From positions 124,001 through 188,000 of the forward strand of contig NZ_VOEI01000005.1 in the NCBI RefSeq assembly GCF_007846095.1: a stretch of 64,000 nt of DNA, read 5' to 3'. Within the stretch, counting starts at the first letter, position 1. Each line of letters starts with the position of its first letter. Under the pieces are notes generated by a model, which saw only the letters and a program-made list of their open reading frames with translations, was not told the DNA's origin and searched no databases. This document shows positions 1 through 8,471 of the stretch, piece by piece. The position numbers were made by a program, and so were the translations under genes. Source of the DNA: Mucilaginibacter achroorhodeus (GTDB lineage Bacteria; Bacteroidota; Bacteroidia; Sphingobacteriales; Sphingobacteriaceae).

Positions 1-715
1 CAGTTTCATCCAAAAGGAATATGAATCTGCCTCTGGCTTGTTTCAATGTTGGCCAATTATTTTTTAATACCGCTTGTTCCAGTGTTTGGTATTTGCCTCG
101 GACGTCGTCAGGGGTTATCAGATGCTTTGGTCCTAAATTATCTAATATCTCCTTATCCAGCTTATCGTAAATAGCAGGCGTAAACTTATCTGGGATAGTA
201 AAGCCCGGCCTTTTCATAGGTTCATCTTTAGCATTCATGGTTATGAAAACGGGCGAGTGGTTAGGATGCGCTTCTGACCATTTTTTTAATTCCTGCAGGC
301 AAAGTGCAAACGTTGCACAATTAGTACGATAGTCTATATCCTGTATATGAAAAACCTTAAAACCCGGCTTATTCATCAGGCCTTCCGTATCATAGGCAGG
401 TTGCCCTGGAGCCATATCAAGCCCTTTAGGATGGGCATACTTACCACCGGCGGTATCTGCATAAACATCAATTTCCAGGTTACGCAAACCCAGGCCAAGC
501 TGTTCCGAAAGGCTAATATGCTCGTAATCTATTTTAGACATGGATATAGAGTCGGCCTTTTGCAATAGTTTAAATAGCTTGGGATCAATGGCTCTTTTAT
601 AGCTATTGTGCGACCCTATTATTTGCAAATGGTTTATGGGTGTGTTATCGCCAGGAGCATCGTTAGCAATACCCGGTAAAAGAGTGATTAGAAATATGCT
701 TAGTAGATTTTTCAT
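1..715 (-). CDS. Phosphatidylinositol-specific phospholipase C1-like protein (partial, C-terminus off window)
   Basis: The reading frame runs off the left edge, so only the first 238 residues are visible. The start is ATG at 715, followed by a hydrophobic export signal (MKNLLSIFLITLLPGIA). The mature part begins with IIGSHNSYK (His36), then EIDVYADTAGGKYAHP and later VFHIQDIDYRT. These are the two histidine-containing motifs and the Glu/Asp metal-site pattern of the calcium-dependent PI-PLC C1-like family found in many Bacteroidota. Family members are exported phosphodiesterases; the substrate in bacteria is not established. It lies 50 nt downstream of susD on the same strand, separated by a perfect hairpin, so it may be read through from the susCD operon at reduced level. 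The family call is fairly sure; the substrate is unknown. Confidence 0.8.
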   Translation of the reverse strand, partial: MKNLLSIFLITLLPGIANDAPGDNTPINHLQIIGSHNSYKRAIDPKLFKLLQKADSISMSKIDYEHISLSEQLGLGLRNLEIDVYADTAGGKYAHPKGLDMAPGQPAYDTEGLMNKPGFKVFHIQDIDYRTNCATFALCLQELKKWSEAHPNHSPVFITMNAKDEPMKRPGFTIPDKFTPAIYDKLDKEILDNLGPKHLITPDDVRGKYQTLEQAVLKNNWPTLKQARGRFIFLLDET

Positions 716-728
716 AATATTATAAAAT

Positions 729-756
729 AGCACAGCCGGTTTAAACCGGCTGTGCT
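729..756 (-). terminator. Perfect 28-nt palindrome between susD and the PLC-like gene
   Basis: Two 14-nt arms (AGCACAGCCGGTTT and its exact complement) abut with no spacer, and the palindrome lies between the susD stop and the next start on the same strand. It can fold as a strong hairpin. No long T tract follows, so it may be a partial terminator or an mRNA-stabilising element that lowers expression of the downstream gene. Confidence 0.6.
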
Positions 757-765
757 TCTGGTATT

Positions 766-2358
766 TTAGTAACCCTGGTTTTGAACTAAGTTAGGGTTAG
801 TTTTCAATTCTGTTGAAGGTATTGGATACAACCTGCGGGTAGGGTCTGTATTCATCTTCAGGTTATCGTTAGGCAGCGGATACTCTTTCTCAAAAATACC
901 GTACCTGATCAGGTCGTTCCTGCGCCATGCTTCCCATGATAATTCACGTGCGCGTTCGTCAAGCAAGCTGTTCAGGTCTATGCTTTGCGCTGTTTGGGCA
1001 CCGGCGCGGGCGCGCAGTTTGTTTACCAAAGTAAGCGGTGTTTGTGCATCACCATTGATAACGGTTGGGGTAGCACCACGTAAAATGGCTTCAGCTTTCA
1101 TCAGGTAAACATCACCTAACCTGAAAACAGGAACGTCGTTACCATTTAAACGGGTTGATTGGATGATCTGCGGATCTGGGTAGTATTTAATAGAACGCAC
1201 ACCTTCAGATTGGCTTGCGATGGTATTACCTAAATCCATTGGCTTGCCCGGAACCAATGTTAGCACCGGATTGATATTGATCTGGGTGGTGGTATTAGGA
1301 TAATAAACCGGTTGACTGGTAAAACCGCCGTTGCCATCTGGGTAGTATTGCGGCCCTGCTAACCAGGTCTTGGTACGGAAGTCGTTTGGTATATTAAAGC
1401 GATTGTAAAACTCCGGCGTAGTGCTCATAGCGATACTTAGGTTTACATTAAAGCCATATGCCTGCGCCAGGTAGAAAAAGAAACCAAAGCGGGTGAACTG
1501 GTTACCCGGTATTTGCTGATCATAAGGGATTGCAAAAATTGTTTCGTTTATCTGAGGGCCATTGTTAGGCAGGAAGATATCACGAAACCTTGCATCTAAC
1601 GAGTAGTTAGTATTACGCTGTACGCTGTCTGCCATGGTTACAACATCCTGGTTGCGGTTGGTACCATTATAAACCGGTGCGTTCAAATACATTTTAGCAA
1701 GCAATGCAAATACCATCCCTTTAGTTGGGCGGCCATATTGCATGGTATTGGTTGCAAGGCTGTTGCTTTTTGCAGGTAGTAACGGTAACACCGCTTTTAA
1801 TTCGCTTTCTATAAAGTCAAAAACTTTAGCTCTCGGCTGGTTAGCAGGCGGGTTAGCAACCGGGAAAGAAGTGATGATAGGTACGTTACCGTAAGTATCC
1901 ATCATAAAGTAGTAGTACAAAGCACGCATTGCCTTTATCTCTGCGGTGTAAGCAGTTTTTACAGAAGCCGGCGAATTAGCTGCATCAATTACGGTTAACA
2001 GACGGTTACAGGTGTTAATACCACTGAAACCCCATTGCCATATGGCTGTAACGGTAGGGTGGTCTGCTGTCCAGGTGTGGTAGTGTAGCTGGCGGTATTG
2101 GCCACCATCATCAAAGTTACCATCACGTGCAGGAAGGATAGCCTCGTCGGTAGAAAGTTCCTGCAATCTCCAGTAGTTTACTGCAAAGTTTGATGACAGG
2201 TTTGAGTACATAGTACCTGTTAAGGCATTATAATCGGCGGTAGTAGAAGGGAAGTTAGATTTCACATACTGCGATTCTACAGGTACATCTAACTTGGTAC
2301 AAGAGCTAACGGCAGCTATAACCGCGCATCCTGCTAATAATGAATATATCTTTTTCAT
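766..2358 (-). CDS. SusD/RagB-family outer-membrane glycan-binding lipoprotein (PUL 1)
   Basis: 530 residues. The N-terminus has a lipoprotein signal with lipobox VSSC (cysteine near residue 20), so the protein should be anchored at the cell surface. The body shows the SusD pattern: an N-terminal TPR-like region with RALYYYFMMDTYGNVPI, a central insert, and the C-terminal RxxELSWEAWRRNDLIRYG block followed by RRLYPIPSTELKTNPNLVQN near the end. SusD proteins cap the SusC channel and bind the incoming glycan. It follows susC by 22 nt on the same strand, which is the standard order. The substrate cannot be read from the sequence; the neighbouring sialidase hints at a host- or animal-type glycan, but this is only inference. 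Confidence 0.95.
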   Translation of the reverse strand: MKKIYSLLAGCAVIAAVSSCTKLDVPVESQYVKSNFPSTTADYNALTGTMYSNLSSNFAVNYWRLQELSTDEAILPARDGNFDDGGQYRQLHYHTWTADHPTVTAIWQWGFSGINTCNRLLTVIDAANSPASVKTAYTAEIKAMRALYYYFMMDTYGNVPIITSFPVANPPANQPRAKVFDFIESELKAVLPLLPAKSNSLATNTMQYGRPTKGMVFALLAKMYLNAPVYNGTNRNQDVVTMADSVQRNTNYSLDARFRDIFLPNNGPQINETIFAIPYDQQIPGNQFTRFGFFFYLAQAYGFNVNLSIAMSTTPEFYNRFNIPNDFRTKTWLAGPQYYPDGNGGFTSQPVYYPNTTTQININPVLTLVPGKPMDLGNTIASQSEGVRSIKYYPDPQIIQSTRLNGNDVPVFRLGDVYLMKAEAILRGATPTVINGDAQTPLTLVNKLRARAGAQTAQSIDLNSLLDERARELSWEAWRRNDLIRYGIFEKEYPLPNDNLKMNTDPTRRLYPIPSTELKTNPNLVQNQGY

Positions 2359-2380
2359 GATAATTTATCGTTGGGATTAG

Positions 2381-5300
2381 TTAAAATGACGCGTTTAAGC
2401 CAAATAAGAACGTACGCGTTTTTGGATAATAGTTGTTGTTATCAATACCCGGTGTTAAACCACCAATATTGATCTCCGGATCAATGCCTCTGTATTTGGT
2501 GATCACAAACAGGTTGTTACCTGATAGGTATAAACGAACAGATTTGATAGCCGGAATTTTTGGCTTAATGGTGTAACCTAAGGTGGCGTTATCTAAACGC
2601 AGGTATGAGCCGCTTTCAAGGAAACGGTCTGATATCAGATAGGCATTGATATCCTTGAATGATTCTCCTAAAGTAAATCTTGGTATGTTTTGCAATTTAG
2701 CATCTGCCGGATTGTTTAGATTAGCTAAGGTTGCATTTAATATTTTGTTACCGGTTACGCCTCTTATAAGGAAGTTTAGGTCAAAGGCTTTGTAGGTAAA
2801 GGTGTTGGTCCAACCGTAGATTAAGGTTGGCTGTGCATTACCTGCAATACGTTGGTCTGTGGTTAACGGTTGCGTAGCTATGGTGTTGCCAGCAGCATTT
2901 TGATAAGTACTTACACCGTTTTTATTTTTACCTACATAGTGCCATAAATAGAATGTACCGATAGGCTGACCAGGCTGTACAATCTGGCTGAAGTTACCTG
3001 ACTGGCCTTTACCACCCAACTGAGCGGTGTAGAATGATGGCAGGTTGAACTGGCCTTTTGATAAACTTTCAACTACGTTTTTGTTGTGTGACGCGTTGAT
3101 AGATGTTCTCCAACTGAAAGAGTTTGTTTTAACTGCGGTTGCGCTTAAAACCACCTCGATACCTTTGTTGCTTATCTTACCTGCGTTTGCGGTGATAGTA
3201 TTGGTGAAATACTGGGTCAACGACACCGGATATTGATCGTAGATAAGGTCAGATGTTTTCTTAATGTAGTAATCTACCGAACCGGTAATGCGGTTTTTAA
3301 ATAAGCCGAAGTCTAAACCGATGTTGGTGGTAGCGGTACTTTCCCATTTAAGGTCGGGGTTCTCGTTACGCACAGGGCCAATGGCGTTGGTGATGTTTCC
3401 GTTTGAAAGGAATTTGCTGCTGGCACCGTTAACGGTTTGTGTACCGTAAATAAGGATTGACGAGAATGCATCAAAACCAACACTGTTACCGGATTTACCA
3501 TAACCCGCACGAAGTTTTAAGTCGCTGAACGCAGGTAGTTTTTGCATAAAGTCTTCATTGATGATCCTCCAACCAACAGATGCCGCAGGGAACAGACCAT
3601 AGCGGTGGTTAGCACCAAATGCTGAAGACCCGTCATCACGTAGTGATGCCTGTACAAGGTATTTATCATCAAACTGGTATTGCGCACGGCCATAGTATGA
3701 TATTAAACGAAGCGTTGATATCGGCGCGTTATCAAAAGCAATCTGTGATACTGATGCCGGGTTTGATAAGAACAAGTTGTTGTAAGTAAGGTTGTCGTTG
3801 CTAAAGTTTTGGGTTTGCACACCAAAGCCGTTATTGGTTTTGTTTTGCTGGTAAGAGTAACCTGCCAATAACTTTAATGAGTGACGGCCAAATTCTCTAT
3901 CGTAGTTAAAATACGACTCGATTATATTATTTGTGTTTAAAATAGCCGAACGACGGGCAACACCGTTAAGGTTTACCGCTAAACCTGATTTACTATTCAG
4001 GTAACTATTATAGTTATACTGGTCGCGCTGCTGTGAACCACTAAGGGTGAATTTTAAACCCCTGATAATGTCAACCGAAACGATACCGTTTATCAATGTT
4101 TTGTTATCATTTATCTTTATGGTATTGTTATCCAATAACGATAGCGGGTTTAAGGTTCCGCTACCGGTACGGGTGTAGTTTTCCTTATAGCTGCCATCGG
4201 GATTAAAAGGGCCTACAGTAGGTAGATAGAACAGCATAGCAGGCAATACGTTGACCTGATAAATATCATCGCTATTTGTGTTACTGTTTGTAAGGTTTAA
4301 GTTTAAACGCAGGCGGTTATCAAAAAAGCGCTGATTTACGTAACCTCTGTAAATCGTTCTTTCAAGAGCGGTGCGTTTAAGCACACCTTCATTTTTAAAG
4401 TAGTTAACGCTGGCGCCATAATCAGCACTGTTGCTTGCACCGTTGTAGCTTAAGTTGTGGTTTTGCGAATAGCCGTTGCGCTCAACCAGGTTTTGCCAGT
4501 TAGTGTTAGAGCCATCATCATCAAGTGGTTTTGCTAAAGGAGCAACGCCGTTATCCGCAAGATATTTACGCAACTCATCTCCGGTAAGCATATTTATCTT
4601 CTTAGATACTTCCTGCACAGTAGCATATCCACTGTAGTTTAAATGGCTTTGACCCGATTTAGATTTTTTTGTGGTGATAATGATAACACCATTGGCCGCA
4701 CGTGAACCGTAAATTGCTGTCGAGGATGCGTCCTTTAACACATCGATTGTTTCAATGTCTGATGGGGCAAGTACATCGATAGAAGCACCAGGCACGCCGT
4801 CAATAACGTAGAACGGCTCCTGTGCACCACCGGTTGAGCGGATGGTTGAAGGGCCCCTTAATACCACTGATGGAGCAGCATTAGGGTCGCCGCTTTTTGT
4901 GATATTTAAACCTGCTACCTTACCCTGCAGAAGTTCGGCAGGCGTGGTGGTGGCACCTACGTTAAACTCTTCTGATTTTAAAGTAGTGATAGCACCGGTA
5001 ACATCTTTCTTGCTCGCTGTACCGTAACCAATTACTACAACATCTTTAAGTTGTTTAGCATCCGGAACAAGGTTAGCATTGATGGTTGTGCTTGCGCCTA
5101 CAATCACATCTTTAGGCAAATACCCTATAAAGCTGAATCTGATGGTTGCGTTAGCGCCCGATACATTAAGTGCGTAATTACCTTTTGCATCGGTAATGAC
5201 ACCTGTGTTGGTGCCAACAACAACGACAGATACGCCGGGAAGCGGCTCGCGGGTTTCGTCTGTTACAGTACCTCTTATCGTTCTGCCGGTTTGCGACATT

Positions 5301-5398
5301 GCCGGCAACACGCTGATAATGAAGGCACATAGCAAAAGCAAAAAACGCTTTTGGTATATTTTGCCATCATCAAAAAAATGCTGGTAAATTTGTTTCAT
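2381..5398 (-). CDS. SusC/RagA-family TonB-dependent outer-membrane transporter (PUL 1)
   Basis: About 1005 residues from ATG 5398, preferred over an upstream in-frame start at 5443 because the signal peptide (LLLLCAFIISVLPAMSQ) then lies close to the N-terminus. Domains in order are a carboxypeptidase-regulatory-like beta-sandwich (GTVTDETREPLPGVSVVVVG), a TonB plug with VVVIGYGTASKKDVTGAI and FYVIDGVPG, then a 22-strand-type beta-barrel ending in FLFGLNASF with the expected terminal aromatic residue. It imports oligosaccharides using energy from TonB-ExbBD. It is the first gene of a two-gene susCD operon. No ECF sigma/anti-sigma pair or hybrid sensor lies beside it, so its regulator is not local or not recognisable. 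Confidence 0.96.
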   Translation of the reverse strand: MKQIYQHFFDDGKIYQKRFLLLLCAFIISVLPAMSQTGRTIRGTVTDETREPLPGVSVVVVGTNTGVITDAKGNYALNVSGANATIRFSFIGYLPKDVIVGASTTINANLVPDAKQLKDVVVIGYGTASKKDVTGAITTLKSEEFNVGATTTPAELLQGKVAGLNITKSGDPNAAPSVVLRGPSTIRSTGGAQEPFYVIDGVPGASIDVLAPSDIETIDVLKDASSTAIYGSRAANGVIIITTKKSKSGQSHLNYSGYATVQEVSKKINMLTGDELRKYLADNGVAPLAKPLDDDGSNTNWQNLVERNGYSQNHNLSYNGASNSADYGASVNYFKNEGVLKRTALERTIYRGYVNQRFFDNRLRLNLNLTNSNTNSDDIYQVNVLPAMLFYLPTVGPFNPDGSYKENYTRTGSGTLNPLSLLDNNTIKINDNKTLINGIVSVDIIRGLKFTLSGSQQRDQYNYNSYLNSKSGLAVNLNGVARRSAILNTNNIIESYFNYDREFGRHSLKLLAGYSYQQNKTNNGFGVQTQNFSNDNLTYNNLFLSNPASVSQIAFDNAPISTLRLISYYGRAQYQFDDKYLVQASLRDDGSSAFGANHRYGLFPAASVGWRIINEDFMQKLPAFSDLKLRAGYGKSGNSVGFDAFSSILIYGTQTVNGASSKFLSNGNITNAIGPVRNENPDLKWESTATTNIGLDFGLFKNRITGSVDYYIKKTSDLIYDQYPVSLTQYFTNTITANAGKISNKGIEVVLSATAVKTNSFSWRTSINASHNKNVVESLSKGQFNLPSFYTAQLGGKGQSGNFSQIVQPGQPIGTFYLWHYVGKNKNGVSTYQNAAGNTIATQPLTTDQRIAGNAQPTLIYGWTNTFTYKAFDLNFLIRGVTGNKILNATLANLNNPADAKLQNIPRFTLGESFKDINAYLISDRFLESGSYLRLDNATLGYTIKPKIPAIKSVRLYLSGNNLFVITKYRGIDPEINIGGLTPGIDNNNYYPKTRTFLFGLNASF

Positions 5399-5487
5399 AA
5401 TAATTTGTTTGAAGTTTGGGAGTTGTGTTTTTAATTGGTGCAAAGTAACGGCGGTTCTGTTGCCGTAATGTGAATTGAATATTAGCT

Positions 5488-5495
5488 TATGTTTG
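5488..5495 (+). promoter_or_regulatory. Possible Bacteroidota -7 box in the susC/sialidase divergent region
   Basis: TATGTTTG matches the TAnnTTTG consensus of the Bacteroidota primary sigma factor and faces the sialidase. No convincing -33 TTTG lies 19-20 nt upstream, and the distance to the gene is long (about 175 nt), so this is a weak call. Confidence 0.3.
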
Positions 5496-5625
5496 CGGTT
5501 GAAGCATATGCAGTCATTTTTGCCCGGTTTTGTAAACAGAATAATAATGGTTAGGTAACAATTAATTACAATGCGGTAGTGAGCCTGGTAGATTTAACGA
5601 TCCTTAACTTGGATTTACTGTTAGG

Positions 5626-6855
5626 ATGATGAGGTTGCGACCCAGGAACAACGTGAAATACAATTTTGAAAATGACTTTAATGAGGTTTTTTTATGTCAG
5701 CTGGGTGTTGATGCTGTTTTTGGTGGACGAGTCTCGGTAGGACAAGATGTGCCTGTATTTGTATCAGGGAATGATGGCTTTAAAAGCTTTAGGATACCTG
5801 CAATTATAAAACTTCCTAATAATGATCTTATTGGTTTTTGTGAAGGCAGGGTTAACAACGCAGGCGACTTTGGCAATGTAAAGATAGTTAGTAAGATAAG
5901 TAAGGATAATGGGTTGCATTGGGGAGCGCTTAATGTTGTAGTATCTAATGATGCACTGCAAGCTAATAATCCCGGCCCGGTTGTAGATAAAAACGATCCT
6001 CGCTATCCCAGCGGACGGGTATTTTTGTTCTATAATACCGGCGACAAACCGGAGAATGAAATAAGGAAAGGGCAGGGTTTGCGCGAGGTATGGTATATTA
6101 CCCCGGTTGATAACGGTTTAACATGGTCAGCTCCGGTAAACATAACAAGTCAAGTGCATAAGCCTAATCAACCGCAGATAAACAGCGCCTACAATTATCC
6201 TGAGGACTGGCGGAGCTATGCAAATGGCCCTGGCCACGCAATCCAGCTAACCCAAGGCCGTTTTAAGGGACGCATATATGTCGCGGCAAATCATTCGAGC
6301 GGTAAGCCGCAAAAAAATTATGCAGATGGCCGCATCCATGGCTTTTACACAGATGATCACGGTGGAAGTTTTAAGCTAAGCAATGATGTAAATATTTCGG
6401 GTGGAAACGAATCTATGGCTGTTGAACTAACCGTTAGCAGATTAATGATCAATGCCCGGAACCAGTTAGGTGATATTAAACAACGAATAGTAGCATTGAG
6501 TAACGACGGCGGTAAGACCTGGAACAAAACTTATTTTGATAAACAACTGCCAGATCCCGTTTGCCAGGGGAGCATCATCAATATAGGTCTCACAGGAGAC
6601 AAAGCTATATTAGCTTTCTGCAATGCAAGAGATATTGTTAATAGGGATAACCTTACTTTGCGTATCAGCAAAGATAGCGGTGGGACGTGGCCAATTGCTT
6701 ACACCATCGCAAAGGCACCCCAAGGCTACAAAGGTGACTACAGTGCGTACAGTGATCTTGTCAAGTTATCGGATAAATACCTGGGTGTTATTTACGAAAA
6801 GGATAATTACAGGGAAATTGTTTTTAAATCGATCAACTGGTCGCTTTCGAAATAA
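5626..6855 (+). CDS. Exo-alpha-sialidase (BNR/Asp-box repeats); signal peptide out of frame
   Basis: The catalytic part is a six-bladed sialidase. It has the FRIP arginine motif (SFRIPAIIKLPNND), GFCEGR, and Asp boxes SKDNGLHW, SNDGGKTW and SKDSGGTW, plus a weaker DNGLTW. Sialidases remove terminal sialic acid from glycans, normally outside the cytoplasm. The in-frame N-terminus from 5626 is polar and has no export signal. In another frame, an ATG at 5672 starts a good signal peptide (MTLMRFFYVSWVLMLF) that stops at 5740. Adding one T to the T5 run at 5717-5721 would join this signal to the catalytic frame. So the gene is probably frameshifted, by mutation or sequencing error, with true start 5672. 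It diverges from susC of PUL 1. The family call is sure; whether it is functional is doubtful. Confidence 0.85.
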   Translation: MMRLRPRNNVKYNFENDFNEVFLCQLGVDAVFGGRVSVGQDVPVFVSGNDGFKSFRIPAIIKLPNNDLIGFCEGRVNNAGDFGNVKIVSKISKDNGLHWGALNVVVSNDALQANNPGPVVDKNDPRYPSGRVFLFYNTGDKPENEIRKGQGLREVWYITPVDNGLTWSAPVNITSQVHKPNQPQINSAYNYPEDWRSYANGPGHAIQLTQGRFKGRIYVAANHSSGKPQKNYADGRIHGFYTDDHGGSFKLSNDVNISGGNESMAVELTVSRLMINARNQLGDIKQRIVALSNDGGKTWNKTYFDKQLPDPVCQGSIINIGLTGDKAILAFCNARDIVNRDNLTLRISKDSGGTWPIAYTIAKAPQGYKGDYSAYSDLVKLSDKYLGVIYEKDNYREIVFKSINWSLSK

Positions 6856-6862
6856 GAAAGTG

Positions 6863-6893
6863 ATATGGCGGCAATGTTTAGTTGTCGCCATAT
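6863..6893 (+). terminator. Hairpin after the sialidase gene
   Basis: ATATGGCG and its exact complement CGCCATAT flank a 15-nt loop that can extend the pairing (GCAA/TTGT). It begins 8 nt after the sialidase stop and is followed by an AT-rich stretch. It probably ends sialidase transcription before the convergent VIT-like gene. Confidence 0.55.
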
Positions 6894-6929
6894 TAATTTC
6901 AATTAAAAAATATTACAAAGTTAGTTCAG

Positions 6930-7439
6930 CTAATCGCTGACACCTAATTTACCTAACCAAATCCCCAAGAAGAACACGATACCACCGCCAACAATTACTT
7001 GCAATATGGTTGACCAAAGCGGCGACTTCATGAACTTGTACCTGATCATTGCAATTGCAACCAATTCAAAAGCTACAACTCCGTAAGCAAAGTGTAATGC
7101 AGTATTAATATTTTGAATCAGAAACGGCAAAGTATGTAACATCCCTCCAATAGCCGTAGCAACACCGGTAATTACACCTCTTGAAATGGGGCTGCCCCGG
7201 CCGGTAACTTTTCCATCGTCAGACAACGCTTCAGCTAACCCCATGCTAATGCCAGCGCCAAGAGATGCAGCAAGCCCAACAAAAAATGCTTTGTGGGCTT
7301 GATGTGTCAATCCTGCAGCGGCAAATAGCGGCGCCAGCGTTGACACAGACCCGTCCATCAGGCCTAATAGTGCTGGCTGAACTTTTTGTAATACGTATTG
7401 CGCATCACTTTCCCTTTTTCCATTTTTTTTATTTGACAT
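6930..7439 (-). CDS. Short VIT1/CCC1-family membrane protein
   Basis: 169 residues from ATG 7439; an upstream in-frame start at 7499 would only add a non-conserved tail. The opening [20 protein letters not shown] matches the first-helix DG(S/L)xxxxAP motif of VIT1/CCC1 iron/manganese transporters, and about five hydrophobic segments follow. It lacks the acidic cytoplasmic metal-binding insert that the second family member in this window (11175-11864) retains, so it belongs to the short subgroup. It is the last gene on the minus strand after the two-component system and outer-membrane protein. A role in Fe/Mn movement is inferred from family only. Confidence 0.75.
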   Translation of the reverse strand: MSNKKNGKRESDAQYVLQKVQPALLGLMDGSVSTLAPLFAAAGLTHQAHKAFFVGLAASLGAGISMGLAEALSDDGKVTGRGSPISRGVITGVATAIGGMLHTLPFLIQNINTALHFAYGVVAFELVAIAMIRYKFMKSPLWSTILQVIVGGGIVFFLGIWLGKLGVSD

Positions 7440-7638
7440 ATATCCAAGACTAAGAAAATATACTATTGTTTTAAATACAACATACTGATAATTAGACAAA
7501 TTATAAACGATACAGCATTGCGAATTCGCTTTTTAATCGTGCCTTCTTCTAACTAAGTGCGTATCCAAACCGAAAGGCTTTCACGCCCCGATCTTGAAGC
7601 TTCTGATCTGTAGTTCGAGTACCATTTGGCATAAGCGT

Positions 7639-8400
7639 TTAAAACCGTCTGCCCAATATTAATTTAATAATTGACCTGTCTGCCTGTTGCGAACCGATGC
7701 CATAGCCAAAATTCACCTCCCAATTGGCACTAAAATCGAGGTCGCTTGCAATGAATATTTGATGGTCCTGCTGGCCAAGCCGATTAAAGTGGAATAATGG
7801 GCCCGTGCTGCCATAATATTCCAGGCCGAGGGCTATTACCTTAGTTAAATCATAGCTGCCTTTTAAGTTGGGCGAGAAAATGAGGCCCGCATTGCGGTCT
7901 GGTCCTCTGAAGCTTTTTTCCATGGTAGGGTTGAAGGATAGATAGACCTTGTCTAATTTTTTGTCGACTATAGGTCTTATCTCCAATGTTTCGGTATTAG
8001 GGTCAAAAGCCGAGCGTTGAAAGCCAAACTCAAGCGACAAGCTAACACCAACAGGCCACTTCCAATCAGTTGGCGCAGCAACTCGTGGGCGTATATGAGA
8101 ACCAACATAGGCCGATCGCCCATCATTGCCAACGGAATTGAAAAAGTAAAAGCCGGTTTCAAACCACGGCGTCCAGCCATGGGTAATTTCTATTGTTTCG
8201 TGTTCTACGTGGTTGGTAGGCAGCATCCCATACTCGTTAATGGTTTTACTGCCTTTTAAAGTGTTATTTGAGTGCAGCTCAACCATGGTTCGGCCTTTTT
8301 CCACAGTTTCAGACCCATAAACCTGTATTTCGTAATTATCCTGTGCCAATAAAGGGAAGCAATGGCAAGCCAGGATAAGCAGGAAAAATATCTTCTTCAT
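7639..8400 (-). CDS. Outer-membrane beta-barrel protein of unknown function
   Basis: 253 residues with a clear signal peptide (MKKIFFLLILACHCFPLLAQ). The rest alternates polar and hydrophobic residues with many aromatics (WFETGFYFFNS, VSLSLEFGFQ, LGLEYYGSTGP, WEVNFGYGIG) and ends in LILGRRF with a terminal phenylalanine, as in outer-membrane barrels. No catalytic motif is visible. It lies 71 nt downstream of the histidine kinase gene on the same strand and may be co-transcribed with it, which suggests an envelope function controlled by that sensor. I do not recognise a named family. Confidence 0.7.
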   Translation of the reverse strand: MKKIFFLLILACHCFPLLAQDNYEIQVYGSETVEKGRTMVELHSNNTLKGSKTINEYGMLPTNHVEHETIEITHGWTPWFETGFYFFNSVGNDGRSAYVGSHIRPRVAAPTDWKWPVGVSLSLEFGFQRSAFDPNTETLEIRPIVDKKLDKVYLSFNPTMEKSFRGPDRNAGLIFSPNLKGSYDLTKVIALGLEYYGSTGPLFHFNRLGQQDHQIFIASDLDFSANWEVNFGYGIGSQQADRSIIKLILGRRF

Positions 8401-8471
8401 TTTTAAGACCGCTTTACTGAGGCGAACCTATCAGGTAAATCTGATTTTATCTTGAAGAAGGCAGCATGCCT

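Noticed and set aside
347..568. Plus-strand ORF of 73 codons
   Set aside because: It lies antisense within the conserved PLC-like gene and has no export signal or family motif; it is a shadow frame.
766..5398. FecI/FecR-type sigma and anti-sigma pair expected beside SusCD genes
   Set aside because: None is present next to any of the four SusCD pairs; regulators are an HTCS, a SARP-like protein, a GntR protein, or absent (PUL 1).
6623..6940. ORF overlapping the 3' end of the sialidase in another frame, considered as a second frameshift
   Set aside because: The sialidase frame carries its last Asp box and a natural C-terminus to 6855; the overlapping frame is low-complexity and basic with no sialidase motif.
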